A stretch of 64,000 nucleotides of DNA from Congeria kusceri (taxonomy: Eukaryota > Mollusca > Bivalvia > Myida > Dreissenidae). Of this stretch, positions 44,888 through 57,239 are shown one piece after another; the stretch's first letter is position 1, and each line of letters begins with the position of its first letter. The position numbers and the translations under genes were made by a program. The notes beneath the pieces are model-generated. The model was given only the letters and a program-made list of their open reading frames with translations, was not told where the DNA came from and made no database searches. The stretch lies in the NCBI GenBank assembly GCA_027627225.1, contig CM051034.1, positions 6,440,858 through 6,504,857 of the forward strand. The letters run 5' to 3'.

Positions 44888-45385
44888 AACAAGAGCTGTT
44901 GGAGGATAGCGCGCTCGACTTTTCTTCTGCTTCTCAGAGTTACTGGCTTTTTTTTCTACAGCAAGAAATATGGAAATTCCACGAAAACCAAATTTTATCG
45001 AACGAAATGCATTTAAGTCAGCACATCAATAAATTTTTTTAGTAATGGTGAACTTGACCTTGGCCACTATCCCTATATGCAATACCAACGAGGTCTCGAT
45101 ATAATGTATCTATTTATTAAGTTTCATTAAAAATCTCAATGTCTTCTCAACCTATTGAGCGTAAACTGTTTGTCTGTTTCAAGTAACGGTGACCTTATAA
45201 CTCCACACGAGGTCTAGATATAAAATATCAATGTATGAAGTTTCATTCAAATATCTCAATGTGTTATCAAGCTATTGAGCGGAAATCATTGTTTTATTTT
45301 TAGTAACGGTGACCTCGACCTTGACACCACCCACCCTATATGCAATCCCAAGCGAGGTCTTGATATACACACCTTATTAATCCAA
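44888..45385 (+). repeat. CTCGACTATTCG family head fused to a GTAACGGTGACCT tandem repeat
   Basis: The head is GCTGTTGGAGGATAGC, which still pairs through G-T wobbles, then GCGCTCGACTTTTC. It is followed by three ~150-bp units with GTAACGGTGACCT, TATATGCAATCCCAAG..AGG and CTATTGAGCG. One such unit stands alone at 22886-23000. No family tail is present: the repeat ends directly where block D begins at about 45385. Confidence 0.75.
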
Positions 45386-46257
45386 TACTAGTAAATGGAA
45401 TACTTTTAACGTTCTTATATGCTTTGTACATCGTCAATTATTTGTTTTACGCATGGCTTTTGATTTTAGAAAGATACAATTTTGTAGTTGTTGTTGTTGA
45501 CGATTCTGGTTTCCCAACTATACAAAGGATGTAGCTATTTGGCAGATCTAAAAGAACTTGAAATATATGATTGATGAAAACTGCCAAATGGAATTAGGCT
45601 TATATAAGTAATTTCGTTTCTCATTTAAGGTTTAATAAGTTACGCTATATACAGCCGTTTCTGTTCTAGATAATGAAAATGATAATGATTTATTTGTCAG
45701 GTTAAGGGATGGCCTTTGGTTTCATCGTGCTTGGGCCGATTTTCATTCCGTTAAATATATATTTTTATCCATTTTTCATTTGTTTGATAACTGATGTTTG
45801 TGTTATTTGTATTTAACTGTAAAACAGTATGCCTTATTCCGAGACAACTTAATATAAGTACAATTTTTACGAATGTTTTCTCAACAATTTTTGGCATCAT
45901 ATGCTGGTGCTATATTGAGAAAATCACCAGTGCGAAACACTAAGAGGGTCATAAAGGCGATAGTATATCTTGGAAGCTGATACATAAACAGTACCAGCGA
46001 TTTTCACTAGGTTATTAATATACGGGTTGGTGTGTTTGATTGCACTGTTAGTTTCCCGCGGTCATATATCAAACATCTTTTCAATATGACATCGTGAGAC
46101 ATGTAATAGTTGTAGCATACTATTACCGACATATGTAAGTTATTTAACGAGCCCGCAGGGGGGTTGCAATCATTAACACATTGAGGTCAGTATTTTATAC
46201 CATATTTACCAATCACATCGCAACTTTCTACGATGACTATCCCAATGGGCAGTTCCT

Positions 46258-46935
46258 AGACGTCACGTGATGTCGAACATGCTTGACATCTGTGTCGCTT
46301 CCAAATTTAGCGCTGTCGCAACGTCACGTGATGCGATCCAAATGTGCAAGCTAACCGTGCAATTAATAGTGTGCGTATAAATTACAACTTAATTTCAATA
46401 TACCACAAGATACTTATTGCACTATAAGCTTGCATATTAAGCAAACAAAAGAAAACTCTCTGAAATATGGTATAATAATCAGATTACAGGAATATGCATT
46501 CAGTTCCAACGCACTCGTTTAGCAATCCATGTTCCTTTATTAACGGCAAGCAACCAACTGACTTAACTCGATCGGGAACTACTATAAAACACAAACATAT
46601 TGGCCAACGACTTAGAGTGGTCGACCATTGCAACGTAAAGGGAGTATAACCCGGTTTAAACCCATGGTCTACAATCAATAACTATAAAGCTAATGTATTT
46701 AAAGATTAATATAACATCGTTGTTATTTCAATTAAGAATTAAATACAGAGAATACCTCATAATATTTAATTACAATTTAATAACTATATGGTAAGACGCT
46801 CACTAAAACAAATAGAAACACATTTGAGCATATAATAAACAGATTTTTAGTACGAATGCCGAAGTAGTGCGGCACGTTTGACAGAGTAAACCGGTAAGTA
46901 ACTAACTACTCCACACTGACCGAAACGTTCTTAAA
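46258..46935. repeat. Block D-specific ~680-bp insertion
   Basis: Block C reads straight through AGTTCCTAGGTTAGAGG, and block D is split at this point. The insert starts with CGTCACGTGATG, repeated about 60 bp later. Its right part (ATAGAAACACATTTGAGCA, AGAGTAAACC, CTCCACACTGACCG) is a diverged copy of 48560-48680. It is probably a recombination product rather than a transposon. Confidence 0.6.
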
Positions 46936-47171
46936 GGTTAGAGGACTCGTATAATGAAATAGTATTATTGCGATATGAATCAAGAATTGACACATTTTGG
47001 ATAGCCGTTTAACAAGCTGACGGTTGACATCAATCCTCCATTCACAGTTTTGCTACTGCGTGCTAAATGAATCTTGGAAAACACGTTCTGACACTGATGT
47101 GTGCAAAAGAGTCAGCCTGTACTGTACATAAGCATCTACTTATTAAAGTAATATGGTTGGATAACTGATAT

Positions 47172-47750
47172 ACCGTAATTACTCCATATGTTGGGACACT
47201 CTAAATGTTGGGACACCCTTTAAATCCGATAAAATAATTATTTTTCGTGACTCTTAACATTTAGACAGTTTGAAAATTTGATTTTTTTTTTCTGTTTCTT
47301 ACTTTTGGGACACTGTTTTCCAAACTGGAAATTTACAATTCCGTTAAGTCGGCAATTCAGTCGGCAATTAAATGTCGCCATCTAACTGTTATTTACTGGC
47401 ACCATTGCAATGTATTAGCAAACTGTCAAAGTTGTGAATACGCATGTGGTTTTCTGATTATCCGTATCTCATAGCAGCGGACCCCATCAATGTGGCCCCT
47501 TATCGGTACGTCATTATTTACTCCCTGGGTCAAAGATCTATCCACATGTGATTTGCTTGTTTTATATGGATTAATATACACACCCATGATGCAACTAAAC
47601 CTTAGGAATGATGTTTTTTTACCTCAATTAATGATTCTAGCTAAATATTGGGGCACATTCAGGGGGAATTCTTTTTCTGCTTCTTAAACATGGGACAGCA
47701 AAAAAAAAAAATATTTTTAAGTGTTCCAACATATAGAGTAATTACGGTAC
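47172..47750. repeat. TA-flanked MITE, copy in block D (~576 bp)
   Basis: The ends TACCGTAATTACTCCATATG and CATATAGAGTAATTACGGTA are near-perfect inverted complements over about 28 bp. It sits at the same place in block D as 39119-39682 in block C, so one insertion preceded the duplication. No protein is encoded. Confidence 0.8.
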
Positions 47751-48740
47751 ACACGGGTCAAACAGCTAAACCTTGTGATACATATAAATGTAAATATGTG
47801 AACCTCATGCCGCATCAGTAGAAGATACCCTTACTAACATCAAATGAACGTTTATTTAGGACCAGGGACCAACTGCCAACACAACACAACACAATACAAA
47901 CAACATGAAACGGGTTTCATTAAATAAGAATTAACTTTACCTCTAACGTTGAAGATCGTCTTCTAATGTAACGGTTTGTGCAACGTCGAGTCATAGGATA
48001 GCAGAATAACATTTTAGACGAAAATGAACAGATGAACGCTAATATAGAACAAATGCCAATGGGCAGAGAAACATTATACTGTAATGTAAAATAGATGTCA
48101 ATAGGCAGGCAATCGCCATTATGACCGAATCGATCCCACGACAAGTATTGTTATGTTACTGGGCAGATGCGTATCGAATTAATCGAGGACATCGAGATAT
48201 GTCTGACATCTCCAAAAAGTCAAAAAGACTAGAGTCACACTCATTTAGCGAGCCAGCAACCCATGGTCCTTTATTTACAACATTTGTCAAATTTGCAATA
48301 CAACGCGAAAACAATCAGAAGTATGAAGGAAATAAAAAACATAAATGAGACTGGGTGAACGCCGTCGAGTGTGCAATACATTGGGATTTTAACTGGCTTG
48401 CCGCCAAACAAAACTCTGACAAAATTAAACCATTGCATAGGGAAGTGTGAATAAATATTAATTTCAATGCAATTTTATTCATACTAAAAATATTATAAAA
48501 AGATAAAGCAATATTCAAATTAATTACAATTTAAATTACCAATTCTTACCAGATACGCAAATAGAAACACATTTGAGCAAAAAATGAACACATTTGAGTA
48601 TGAAGGCCGTAGCAGTGTTACACGATTGTCAGCAGAGTAAACCGAGATTTATGGGCTCCACACTGACCGTAAAGTGAAAGCTAAGAATAATCCTAGAATG
48701 TGAAAGCGGTACGGTTCACAAATTAACACATGTTAATTGA

Positions 48741-48880
48741 GAAATGTTTATCGGCGAATAAACAACGATTTGGAGTTCTGATGCGTAGAAATTAAATCAC
48801 GAGGGCATTAACCCGAGTTGCTTAATAGCCACGCATCAGAACAACAAAGAGTTGTTCATTGGCCGATAAACAACGATAAT
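48741..48880. repeat. Fold-back hairpin, block D copy
   Basis: The arms GTTTATCGGCGAATAAACAAC / GTTGTTCATTGGCCGATAAAC and GTTCTGATGCG / CGCATCAGAAC pair. It is orthologous in position to 40786-40945. Confidence 0.85.
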
Positions 48881-50575
48881 GCGAAAATTAGTTCGATTCG
48901 CACAAGATTTAACATATATTTTTGCAATTGTAATTAGAACCACTATTTACTACGCTTCGCTCAGAATCGGAACTTCTTTCTGCGTTGTTTATTCGGTAGT
49001 TTAACAACGATAATTTTGTTCTTTGTCTATAGAAAAATTAGCGAGTATCATGTTAGAATGTTTGTATTACAAGCTGACATTTTGTATCAATCCTTATTCA
49101 CAGTTTTGCTACGGTGTGCTGAAGAATTCTGCATACAACTTTCGGACACTGATGTTGGCACAATAGTATAGTTTTACTTATGTAATATGCTGCGTGCAAC
49201 ATCGAACAGTTGGATAGCAGAATAGTGTCAATGGGCACATAAACACCAGCATGAGAGAACAGACGTCGATGGACAGATAAACATCATAATGCAGTAGAGA
49301 TATGAAAGACAGATGAAGTCCATTATGACCGACACGACGGTAAAGTAGATGTAAACCCCGTCATGAGAAATTATATGTGTGTGGGCAGATGAGCCCCATT
49401 ATTTACGTGACATTCGAAACATTTTCTATTCTTTTCATGAGGTCAAATGTAGTTAATAGTAATTGAAATTTTGAATAGTTTTATTCGGCAGTTATGCTAT
49501 GTCGATGCTCTAAAATACATGTTTTTGGTCAGTTTTGGGACATAGAATGAAGGCTTGCACATGCCTGTCTTTCTTCCTTTAATTGTCACACTTTGAAGTT
49601 GAACATTATAATTAATGATATAGAAATGTAGCAAATGTCAGTACACATTACTTTTCCCTGCCATATAGGACACGTTTGCATCAACCAAAATTAACATTTT
49701 GCGATGACGTTATAGAAAGTAGAGAACCACAGTTTTAAATAGAGATACTGATAGCAGCAAGGGTGATTGTCTTAATATATAATTATTTGAATGATAAGGA
49801 AAACATGTGATTGCAGAAGCGTCGATTTTCGTTATTATTTTGCACGTTTTACTCTAGTTGTTCATTCATTAATGGACGTAGTTTGTAAGTTTCAAGTTTA
49901 CTGCTTACAATCATTTTCGCAATGTGCGTGATGTTGTTTTTGTATTGTTTGATTTTGTCATAACTGACGAAAACAACAGATGTGCATCTGTATGTTATGA
50001 TAAACATTTAGTACTACAGATGAAAAATACTTTACACAGGTTGGTCTGTTATGATATTCATTTGTGTATTTCGTATTTATTATTTCAATCGTTAAAAGAC
50101 AGTTCCTATTTCTGAAAGCTCGTGAATTTCGTTGAGCATAAATATCATTACAAAGGGTGTGTAAAAATAGTCTGAAAGGGTGAAAATCTGGAGTTGTGCA
50201 AATAAGTAGAAATGCCAGAAACAAAAGTGCACACCATGACCGTTGACAGCAAACCAACTCATTAAAACTTCCGGGGAAATGTTAGCCTTAATTTCCCGTA
50301 TTACATATAAGAAACGCATTATAAGGTAATTTTAACACTAATTTTCCAATTAACAACTACTTATATAACCAAGAAATAAGCCAATTATTGTTGGCAGCAT
50401 TAGCTTTGTTTGTATGAGATTACTCCAGATATCGATCGAATACCTAAACACGAGGAATTCCGAATGATGTGACATGGATATTTTCGCTCCTAATTTTTGT
50501 ATAAAAATTGGGATATTTAAGTGTTTCTAAGGCAAATAAACAACACATGCTGGATACTATAGAATTCGTCTTTCA

Positions 50576-51694
50576 ATGCCAAATAAAAACAATAAAAATT
50601 CGAGTGGTAGACAGCCGAAGAAAGCAAGAAAAGAGAAAAGAAAAGCCACCTCGCCATTGTCGGGAGAGGACACAATCAACGAAACCGGTTTGACGAAAAC
50701 GAACACGGTGGGCACGAGTAGCTCGAGTATTGACATTCCGACATCATATGTAAACACAACCACGAGTGAGTACTTTGACTTTCTATGTAGCCAGGATTAC
50801 GTAACGCAAGTTATGAGCCAACAAAATAACTCGCCACTTTCTTTGAATTTTACACAACCCAGCTTTGGGCATCCCCAGTTCTATATGTCTACGCCCAACA
50901 CAGCACAACCAGTACAGAACACACCACCTGCCTGGGCATTAGGTATCATAGAAGATATACGAAATATAAAATCTTCTTCACAGAACATAGAGAAAACAGT
51001 TAACGTCATTAGCGTAAAAGTCACCGATCTGGAAACAACACTGGCAATTGTGGAAAAATGGGTTTCCTCAGTCGAAACTTCCTGTGCTTTCATTAGTAAT
51101 GAGTTCGAATCTCAAAAGGATAGCCTCAAAAAATTGCATCAAGAGCTGAAACAATTTGAAATCAAATGTAATAACATGGAAAAGGAAATAGAAGAACACA
51201 AAGAGCGCGAAGAACAAATGGTGGATAAATTGTCCGATCTTGAAAGCCGATCAATGCGAGAAAACCTAATGTTTTATGGACTTGGAGAAACAAAAACCGG
51301 AACAGAAAATTGTGAGACTCTAGTGAAAACATTCATACAGGAAGTGCTTCAGATCGAGGCTAAAGATATAAAACTGGATAGAGTGCATAGGGTAGGTCAA
51401 TATTCAGATCGGAGAACACGACCAATAGTCGCAAAATTCCACGATTATAACGACCGAGAGCGTATACGCAAACAATCGTTTGATGACGTCATCAAGAGTG
51501 AACTATCTAGACGTAAAATGGGCGTAGGTATCCAACGACCGCAACAACACAGAGAGGCGAGACAGGCTCTATTTCCGCATACGAAAGAAGCGGAAGCCAG
51601 ACACGAACAGGTGCGGATCGTAGGAAACAAGATGCTCGTCAACAACGTTGCACGGAAGAAGTACGTTAACGGCAAAGTGGTAAACATCAACTAG
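50576..51694 (+). CDS. LINE ORF1 protein (L1-ORF1p-like, 372 aa)
   Basis: It is an intact 372-codon ORF. Residues 1-30 are Lys/Arg-rich and 31-120 polar and low complexity. Residues 120-230 form a probable coiled coil, with a heptad-rich stretch such as KDSLKKLHQELKQFEIK and MEKEIEEHKEREEQM. An RRM-like domain follows at about 228-300, visible from RENLMFYGLGE, IKLDRVHRVG and RPIVAKFHDYNDRERI. A basic C-terminal domain runs to the end. This order is that of the trimeric RNA-binding chaperone ORF1p of L1-type elements, which coats element RNA. It ends in TAG, directly followed in the same frame by the endonuclease of ORF2. Confidence 0.9.
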   Translation: MPNKNNKNSSGRQPKKARKEKRKATSPLSGEDTINETGLTKTNTVGTSSSSIDIPTSYVNTTTSEYFDFLCSQDYVTQVMSQQNNSPLSLNFTQPSFGHPQFYMSTPNTAQPVQNTPPAWALGIIEDIRNIKSSSQNIEKTVNVISVKVTDLETTLAIVEKWVSSVETSCAFISNEFESQKDSLKKLHQELKQFEIKCNNMEKEIEEHKEREEQMVDKLSDLESRSMRENLMFYGLGETKTGTENCETLVKTFIQEVLQIEAKDIKLDRVHRVGQYSDRRTRPIVAKFHDYNDRERIRKQSFDDVIKSELSRRKMGVGIQRPQQHREARQALFPHTKEAEARHEQVRIVGNKMLVNNVARKKYVNGKVVNIN

Positions 51695-54600
51695 GATAGC
51701 CGAGGGAAGGACATCAGCGTTCTATCCTGGAATGTAAATGGACTGAGAAGAAAAATTGATGACACAGACTTTCTGAATATTATCTCAAATTATGACATCG
51801 TGTTCTTATCAGAGACCTGGATATCACAAAATAATCTAATTAACTTAAACATTGATGGATTTAATAGTTACCATTTGTACGGAAATAAATGCGAGAATAC
51901 CAATAGAGGACGATACAGTGGAGGTATTTCTTTATATTTTAAACATTATTTAAAAAACAAAATTAAAATAATTGACAAAAACCAATCAGGTTTATTTTGG
52001 ATTAGATGCAGTAAATCTCTTTTTAACTTTAACGTTGATGTGTATATGTGTCATATATATATCCCACCAAACAATTCTAGTTTAAATACAAATAATGTGG
52101 ATTTTTTCGAAATTCTAGAATGTGATATTGAACGATACCGAAATCTAGGTAAAGTTTTCATTACAGGTGATTTAAATAGTAGATGTTCTAATGCTGATGA
52201 TATTCTGGATTTTAATATTTACATTGATGATGAACAAATGTCAAATGATGTTTACATCCCTCCACGTGCTAGTAAAGATCACGTGATCGATACATACGGT
52301 AAACGCTTGATTGAACTCTGTCAATCGACAGCTTTTATTTATTGGCAACGGTCGACTACACAGCGACCTAGATATAGGAGAGTGTACTTTCCACTCACAC
52401 AATGGTAGTAGCTTAGTGGACTACGTACTCTTAGAACCCCGAGATTTAAAATTAATTAATAACTTTGAAGTACTTCAGCCCAATGAATTCTCCGATCATT
52501 CGGGTATTGCTTTATGTTTAGAATCAAAACAACATGTTAAATGTGATACCAGCAATAACACCTATGATTTTAAAGTTATTTGGGATGATACTAAACTGGA
52601 CGAATTTAAAAGACACTTATCACAACAACAAGCACAGTTAAATTCGCTCGAACATTCTATACAAGAGTGCGACGTAGACGAAATATCAAATGAATTCGTA
52701 CAAATTCTACAAGAAAGTGCATTTGAGGTACTTGGTAAAAAAGAAATTATTAACAAACAGAAAAACGCGCCACATTTTAATAAAAAAGAGTGGTTTAAGG
52801 ATGAATGTGATAGTGCTAGATCGGAATTTAATATACAAAGGAATACATTCCTAAGGGATAAAACTAATAATCTCAACAGGCAACGTTTTATTAATTTAAA
52901 AAACATATATACACGTACGAAACGACGCGCTAAGAATACGTTTAGGTTAAAAGAGAAAAACAATCTCACCCAATTGAGTAAATCTAAACCTCGTGAATTT
53001 TGGAAAAAAATTAAAAAACAATTCTCTTGTAAAGACAATAACCCTAACGATTTGGACATATCGACACTTTATGAACATTTTAAGAATTTGTACTCTACAG
53101 ACGACACGACCGGAAGAAATGCGCGCGAAAATACTCACATAATAAATGAGCCGGATTTAGACGAAGACTTTACTTTAGAAGAAATTAAAACTGCTATTCG
53201 ATCACAAAATAGCAATAAAAGTAGTGGCATCGATAAGATTTGCGCAGAAATATATAAAAATGCGATTCCCGAATTATCATCATTTATATTAACGTTCTTT
53301 AACCGGTTATATAAAAACGGCGAATATCCAAAATCCTGGGGAGAAGGAATAATAGTACCCATATTTAAAGGAGGGGATGCCGAAGACGCAAAAAATTATA
53401 GAGGAATCACGTTAATGAATATTTTAGCAAAGATCTATTCAACAGTACTATTAAATAGATTGACTAAATGGTCTATTAAACATAAAATTCTCATCCAAAA
53501 CCAATTTGGCTTCCAGAAAGGAAAATCTACTGTTGATTGTATATTTGTATTACAATCCATTATATTAAAAACACTAAGCCAAAGAAAGAAACTTTACTGC
53601 GCCTTCGTAGATTTCGAAAAATGTTTTGATAAATTGGACAGGGCATATATATTCCAAAAACTTATTAACGAAAATGTAAGCTCGCGATACGTGAACGCCG
53701 TACGCGGAATGTACAACTCAGTCAAAGCATATGTTCGATATAAATGCAGCTATTCGCAGCCATTCGAGTCAAATATAGGGGCCAAACAGGGCGACCAAAG
53801 TTAAACTCTATTATTTTTGTTTTTCGTGAATGACATATTATCCAGTTTTAATGATAATATCGATGATCTATTTATTATTGAAAATACCAAATTATTCATA
53901 CTCCTTTTTGCAGACGACGCCGCTTTATTCGCGCATTCGCAAACTGCGCTCCAATCATTATTAAATGACCTAGCAACTTACTGCAACGTATGGAAACTTA
54001 ATGTCAATACTAAAAAGACCAAGATAATGATTTTTGAAAAGGGTAGACACACGAAATGTAATTTTTCATTTAACGGTGCAGTTTTAGATATTGTGGATTC
54101 ATTTAAATACCTAGGTGTTAGCCTATACAAAAACGGTGACTGGAATCGTGCACAAAAATACATTGCACAACATTCACAATTTGCACTACATAACTTGTTC
54201 ACAGTTTTTAATCAACTTGAGTTAAATATAAATGAAAAATGTAACCTCTTTGACTGCCTAGTCGGGTCGAAATTAAACTACTCTGCCGAAGTATGGGGCT
54301 TCCATCAGGGTACAGATATAGAACGCATCCATTGTAAATTTCTAAGAAAGGTCCTTTCAGTCAGAAAATCCACAAACCTAGATGGCCTTTACGGTGAACT
54401 AGGTCGATACCCAATGTTTATAAGACGTCAGATTATAGTTATTAAATACTGGATAAAAATATTGAATCCAAGTAATACCCTACTTACTAAAAATATATAT
54501 AATATGCTTAAAAACGATATAGATAATAATAACACATATGATGGTAAGAACTGGGCTTACCAAATCAAAGTACTGTTAGACCGCATCGGATTATCTAGAA

Positions 54601-55103
54601 TATGGATAGAACATCATTTACATACACCGAACGAATACGACTTGAAAATCATATCGGACCGCATCCTAGATATATACAGACAGACCTGGTACTCGAATAT
54701 AAACAACTCAAATAGGTTAGAATCGTATCGACTTTTTAAACACGACTTTGAATCAGAAAAATATTTGAAATGCATTAACAATAATAAATCAAGAGCATTA
54801 CTTACACAATTTAGAATTTCAGCACATAGTTTAGCTATAGAAAAAGGTCGTCATGAAAATATTCCAAAAGAAAATAGAAAATGTATTTACTGTAACATGA
54901 ATGTTTTAGAAAACGAATACCACTTCTTATTAGTATGCCCCAAATATAAAGACATAAGAAAACAATACCTGAAACCGTATTATTGCCACTGGCCAACATT
55001 GAACAAATTTGAAAGCCTAATGACAGCAAAATCCCCGAAAGTGTTAAATAATTTATCAAAATATATATACACCGCGCTTAAAATAAGATCGACAGTACAC
55101 TAA
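51695..55103 (+). pseudogene. LINE ORF2: APE endonuclease + reverse transcriptase + C-terminal tail (one frameshift, one nonsense)
   Basis: The reading frame begins immediately after the ORF1 stop codon, in the same frame: ISVLSWNVNGLRRKI, VFLSETW and ITGDLNSR are APE-endonuclease motifs, completed by SLVDYVLL and SDHSGIAL after a frameshift near 52335. RT blocks follow: SSGIDKICAEIYKN, VPIFKGGDAEDAKNYRGIT, FGFQKGKSTVDCI, FVDFEKCFDKLDR, then GAKQGDQ. A TAA at 53802-53804 falls where the sister LINE has Ser. Downstream come FADDAALF, KYLGVSLYKNG and the tail CIYCNMNVLENEYHF. The product would nick DNA and carry out target-primed reverse transcription. There is no in-frame ATG ahead of the endonuclease motifs. 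The two lesions make this copy defective, but the rest is open. Confidence 0.92.
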
Positions 55104-55330
55104 CACACTCACTTTCTGTAAATTTCGTAAAATATTTAGTTACACTAAAATATAAACCATATCTATACGTTATGTTAATACTATAGATAACATCAAGTAT
55201 TAATTGAATTTTCAGTCCAATTAATAAATTTTCTAATATTTTATGTTAATTTATGTTAACTTTGCAATGTACTAAGCAATTTTTGAATGTTATATATCTC
55301 CATTTTCATATATGGTAACACAAATATACC

Positions 55331-55514
55331 CACTTGTGTATGTTTTATATACATTAGCTAGTATAATACATTTGAACAAATGTTTACTGATATTAATATA
55401 TTTCAGTATTTAATGTTATTGACACTTGGGTATGCTTTGTATACATTAGCTAGTCTAATACATTTCAATAAATGTTTACTGACATTAATACATTTCAATA
55501 TTTAATGTTAAATA
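55331..55514 (+). repeat. 92-bp tandem duplication in the LINE 3' UTR
   Basis: CACTTGTGTATGTTTTATAT...AATGTTATTGA and CACTTGGGTATGCTTTGTAT...AATGTT are two diverged units sharing ACATTAGCTAGT.TAATACAT. A shorter third echo (TATTAATATTGTTCAATATT) follows. Confidence 0.85.
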
Positions 55515-55750
55515 TTATCTGACCTGAATTATTGTATGGATATTAATATTGTTCAATATTTAATGTCAAATGTTAAACGATAGAAATTCTTGTATTATTA
55601 TTAATACTGCATTTGCCATTTACACTTCTTGTACTTCCCAAAACATTAACCATGTCTTCTTCTTTTTTTTCTCGCAACTATATTTGTTGTATAGGCTATA
55701 AATTTGCAATGTGCTGTTTTATGCCTAATAAAGATAATAAGGGAGAATAC

Positions 55751-57239
55751 TTCAATTCAATACGTTTCTTACATGCAACTATATACGGAATGACGGAGGG
55801 CTACTAAATTTTAAATTAACAAATGCCTTCCAAATAAAAGTACATTAATTTGCATATAATCATTCATGCATTGATATGGATTTTAAAAAATCTATACAAA
55901 CACATACCTCAAATATAATTAAAACAATGTAATAACCATCTGCAAAATGTAAAAAAAAGTATGATCGCCTTTAACGTTTATATTATTTTTAATATGCTTA
56001 ATACGAGTAAGTAAAATGAACGTATCATTTTGACTTTACATAGGCAATCAAAATAATTACTACTCTATTTGCTAGTTTTGGCGCATTTGTTTCATAATTT
56101 TCGTATGGTTGCGAATGGTTATGTCCCTTTAAAGTGCAGATCAATTAACAATCAAACGTGCCATTAGAGAAGAGACAACACTTAAGGCCCGTTGTGTCTG
56201 ACTACGCCTTACGTCTCCGTTTGAACGCACTTTGGGAATATTTTAAAAGCATTCGTTGTTTGGGGATTTCAGTGATTTATTAGGCATGTGTCAGCGTTAA
56301 GCTAGATGGATTGTGTTAAATTTAGAGACTTTCGTTTCGTGCTCAGTAAATTTTCCTCGTTGACATATTGGACATCATCAACGGCAAAAGCTATCTATAA
56401 TTCTTGTTTAACAAGTATAATTAATCCGATTAAAACATGTTGGTAAATGGAAATGGTTACCATGTCATCACGTAAAGGAATTTTACACATTTTCACAAGG
56501 CCTAGTGTTGTAGCATGTATATCTTAAATATTTCACATTCACATGTTTAATGAATGAATTAAATCATATACAAAGACAATTTAAGAACTAAAAGAACTAA
56601 ACAGTTCGTATTGGCATAATAATCGGAATCAACAAAGATCTAAGGTAATAAGGACATTTACGTTCGTTCTTGCTTACAATGGTTTACAGATGTTTAATGT
56701 TCTGGATTCTTTAAAATAAAAAAATAAAAATAAAAATAACTAAAATGCTCTAGGATTTTGGGAATTATTACATTTCTTTTTATTGGGTATAACACCTTTA
56801 TGAAATCATCTTTTAAATAATAGTTAACCTAGACATTTAAAAAAAAACATGGATAAATGCATGTAGGACGTATAAAATACACGTATTCTATATAAACGAC
56901 AGTTGCACTTTGTATAAACACGTGGAGTGTTATTTAGCCCATTACACAACATGGCCAAATACTCAACCGTGTCATTCCAGTGTGTAGGTTTGCCAAAACA
57001 CGAGATACACAAGTTACAAGAAACACATTTAGGTTTTCAACACAGTACAGTTTCAATGTACATACATTGATCAAAACATTAGATGTCTACATTTAGCAGC
57101 TTATTTCGACCCTTAATTAAATCAATGTCTTCTCCAGGGTAAGCCAAATGTGTTTAAGTACTGCTTTTATGACTAATTAAACTCAAAGCGAGTTCGGATT
57201 TGGAAGCAGCTTTTCACGCAATCAACTTATTAATATTTC
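55751..57239. repeat. Block D downstream of the LINE
   Basis: It resumes block C homology from ACTTCAATTCAATACGTTTC (42660) and continues collinearly to about 44150 of block C. The ORFs here are short and unconserved. Confidence 0.8.

Larger units (their letters stand above)
50444..55744 (+). mobile_element. Full-length ~5.3-kb non-LTR retrotransposon (LINE) with 6-bp TSD
   Basis: The element is inserted in block D. Uninterrupted block C reads ATCGATCGAACACTTCAATT. In block D the flanks read ATCGATCGAATAC (left) and GAATACTTCAATT (right), giving a GAATAC duplication at 50438-50443 and 55745-55750. It has a 132-bp 5' UTR, ORF1, ORF2 and a 640-bp 3' UTR with a 92-bp duplication and a terminal AATAAAGATAATAAGGGA. 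There is no long poly(A). The domain order (coiled-coil/RRM-like ORF1p, then APE endonuclease, RT and C-terminal CxxC...H...C) fits L1/Tx1-like or related LINEs. The clade is not settled here. Confidence 0.93.
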
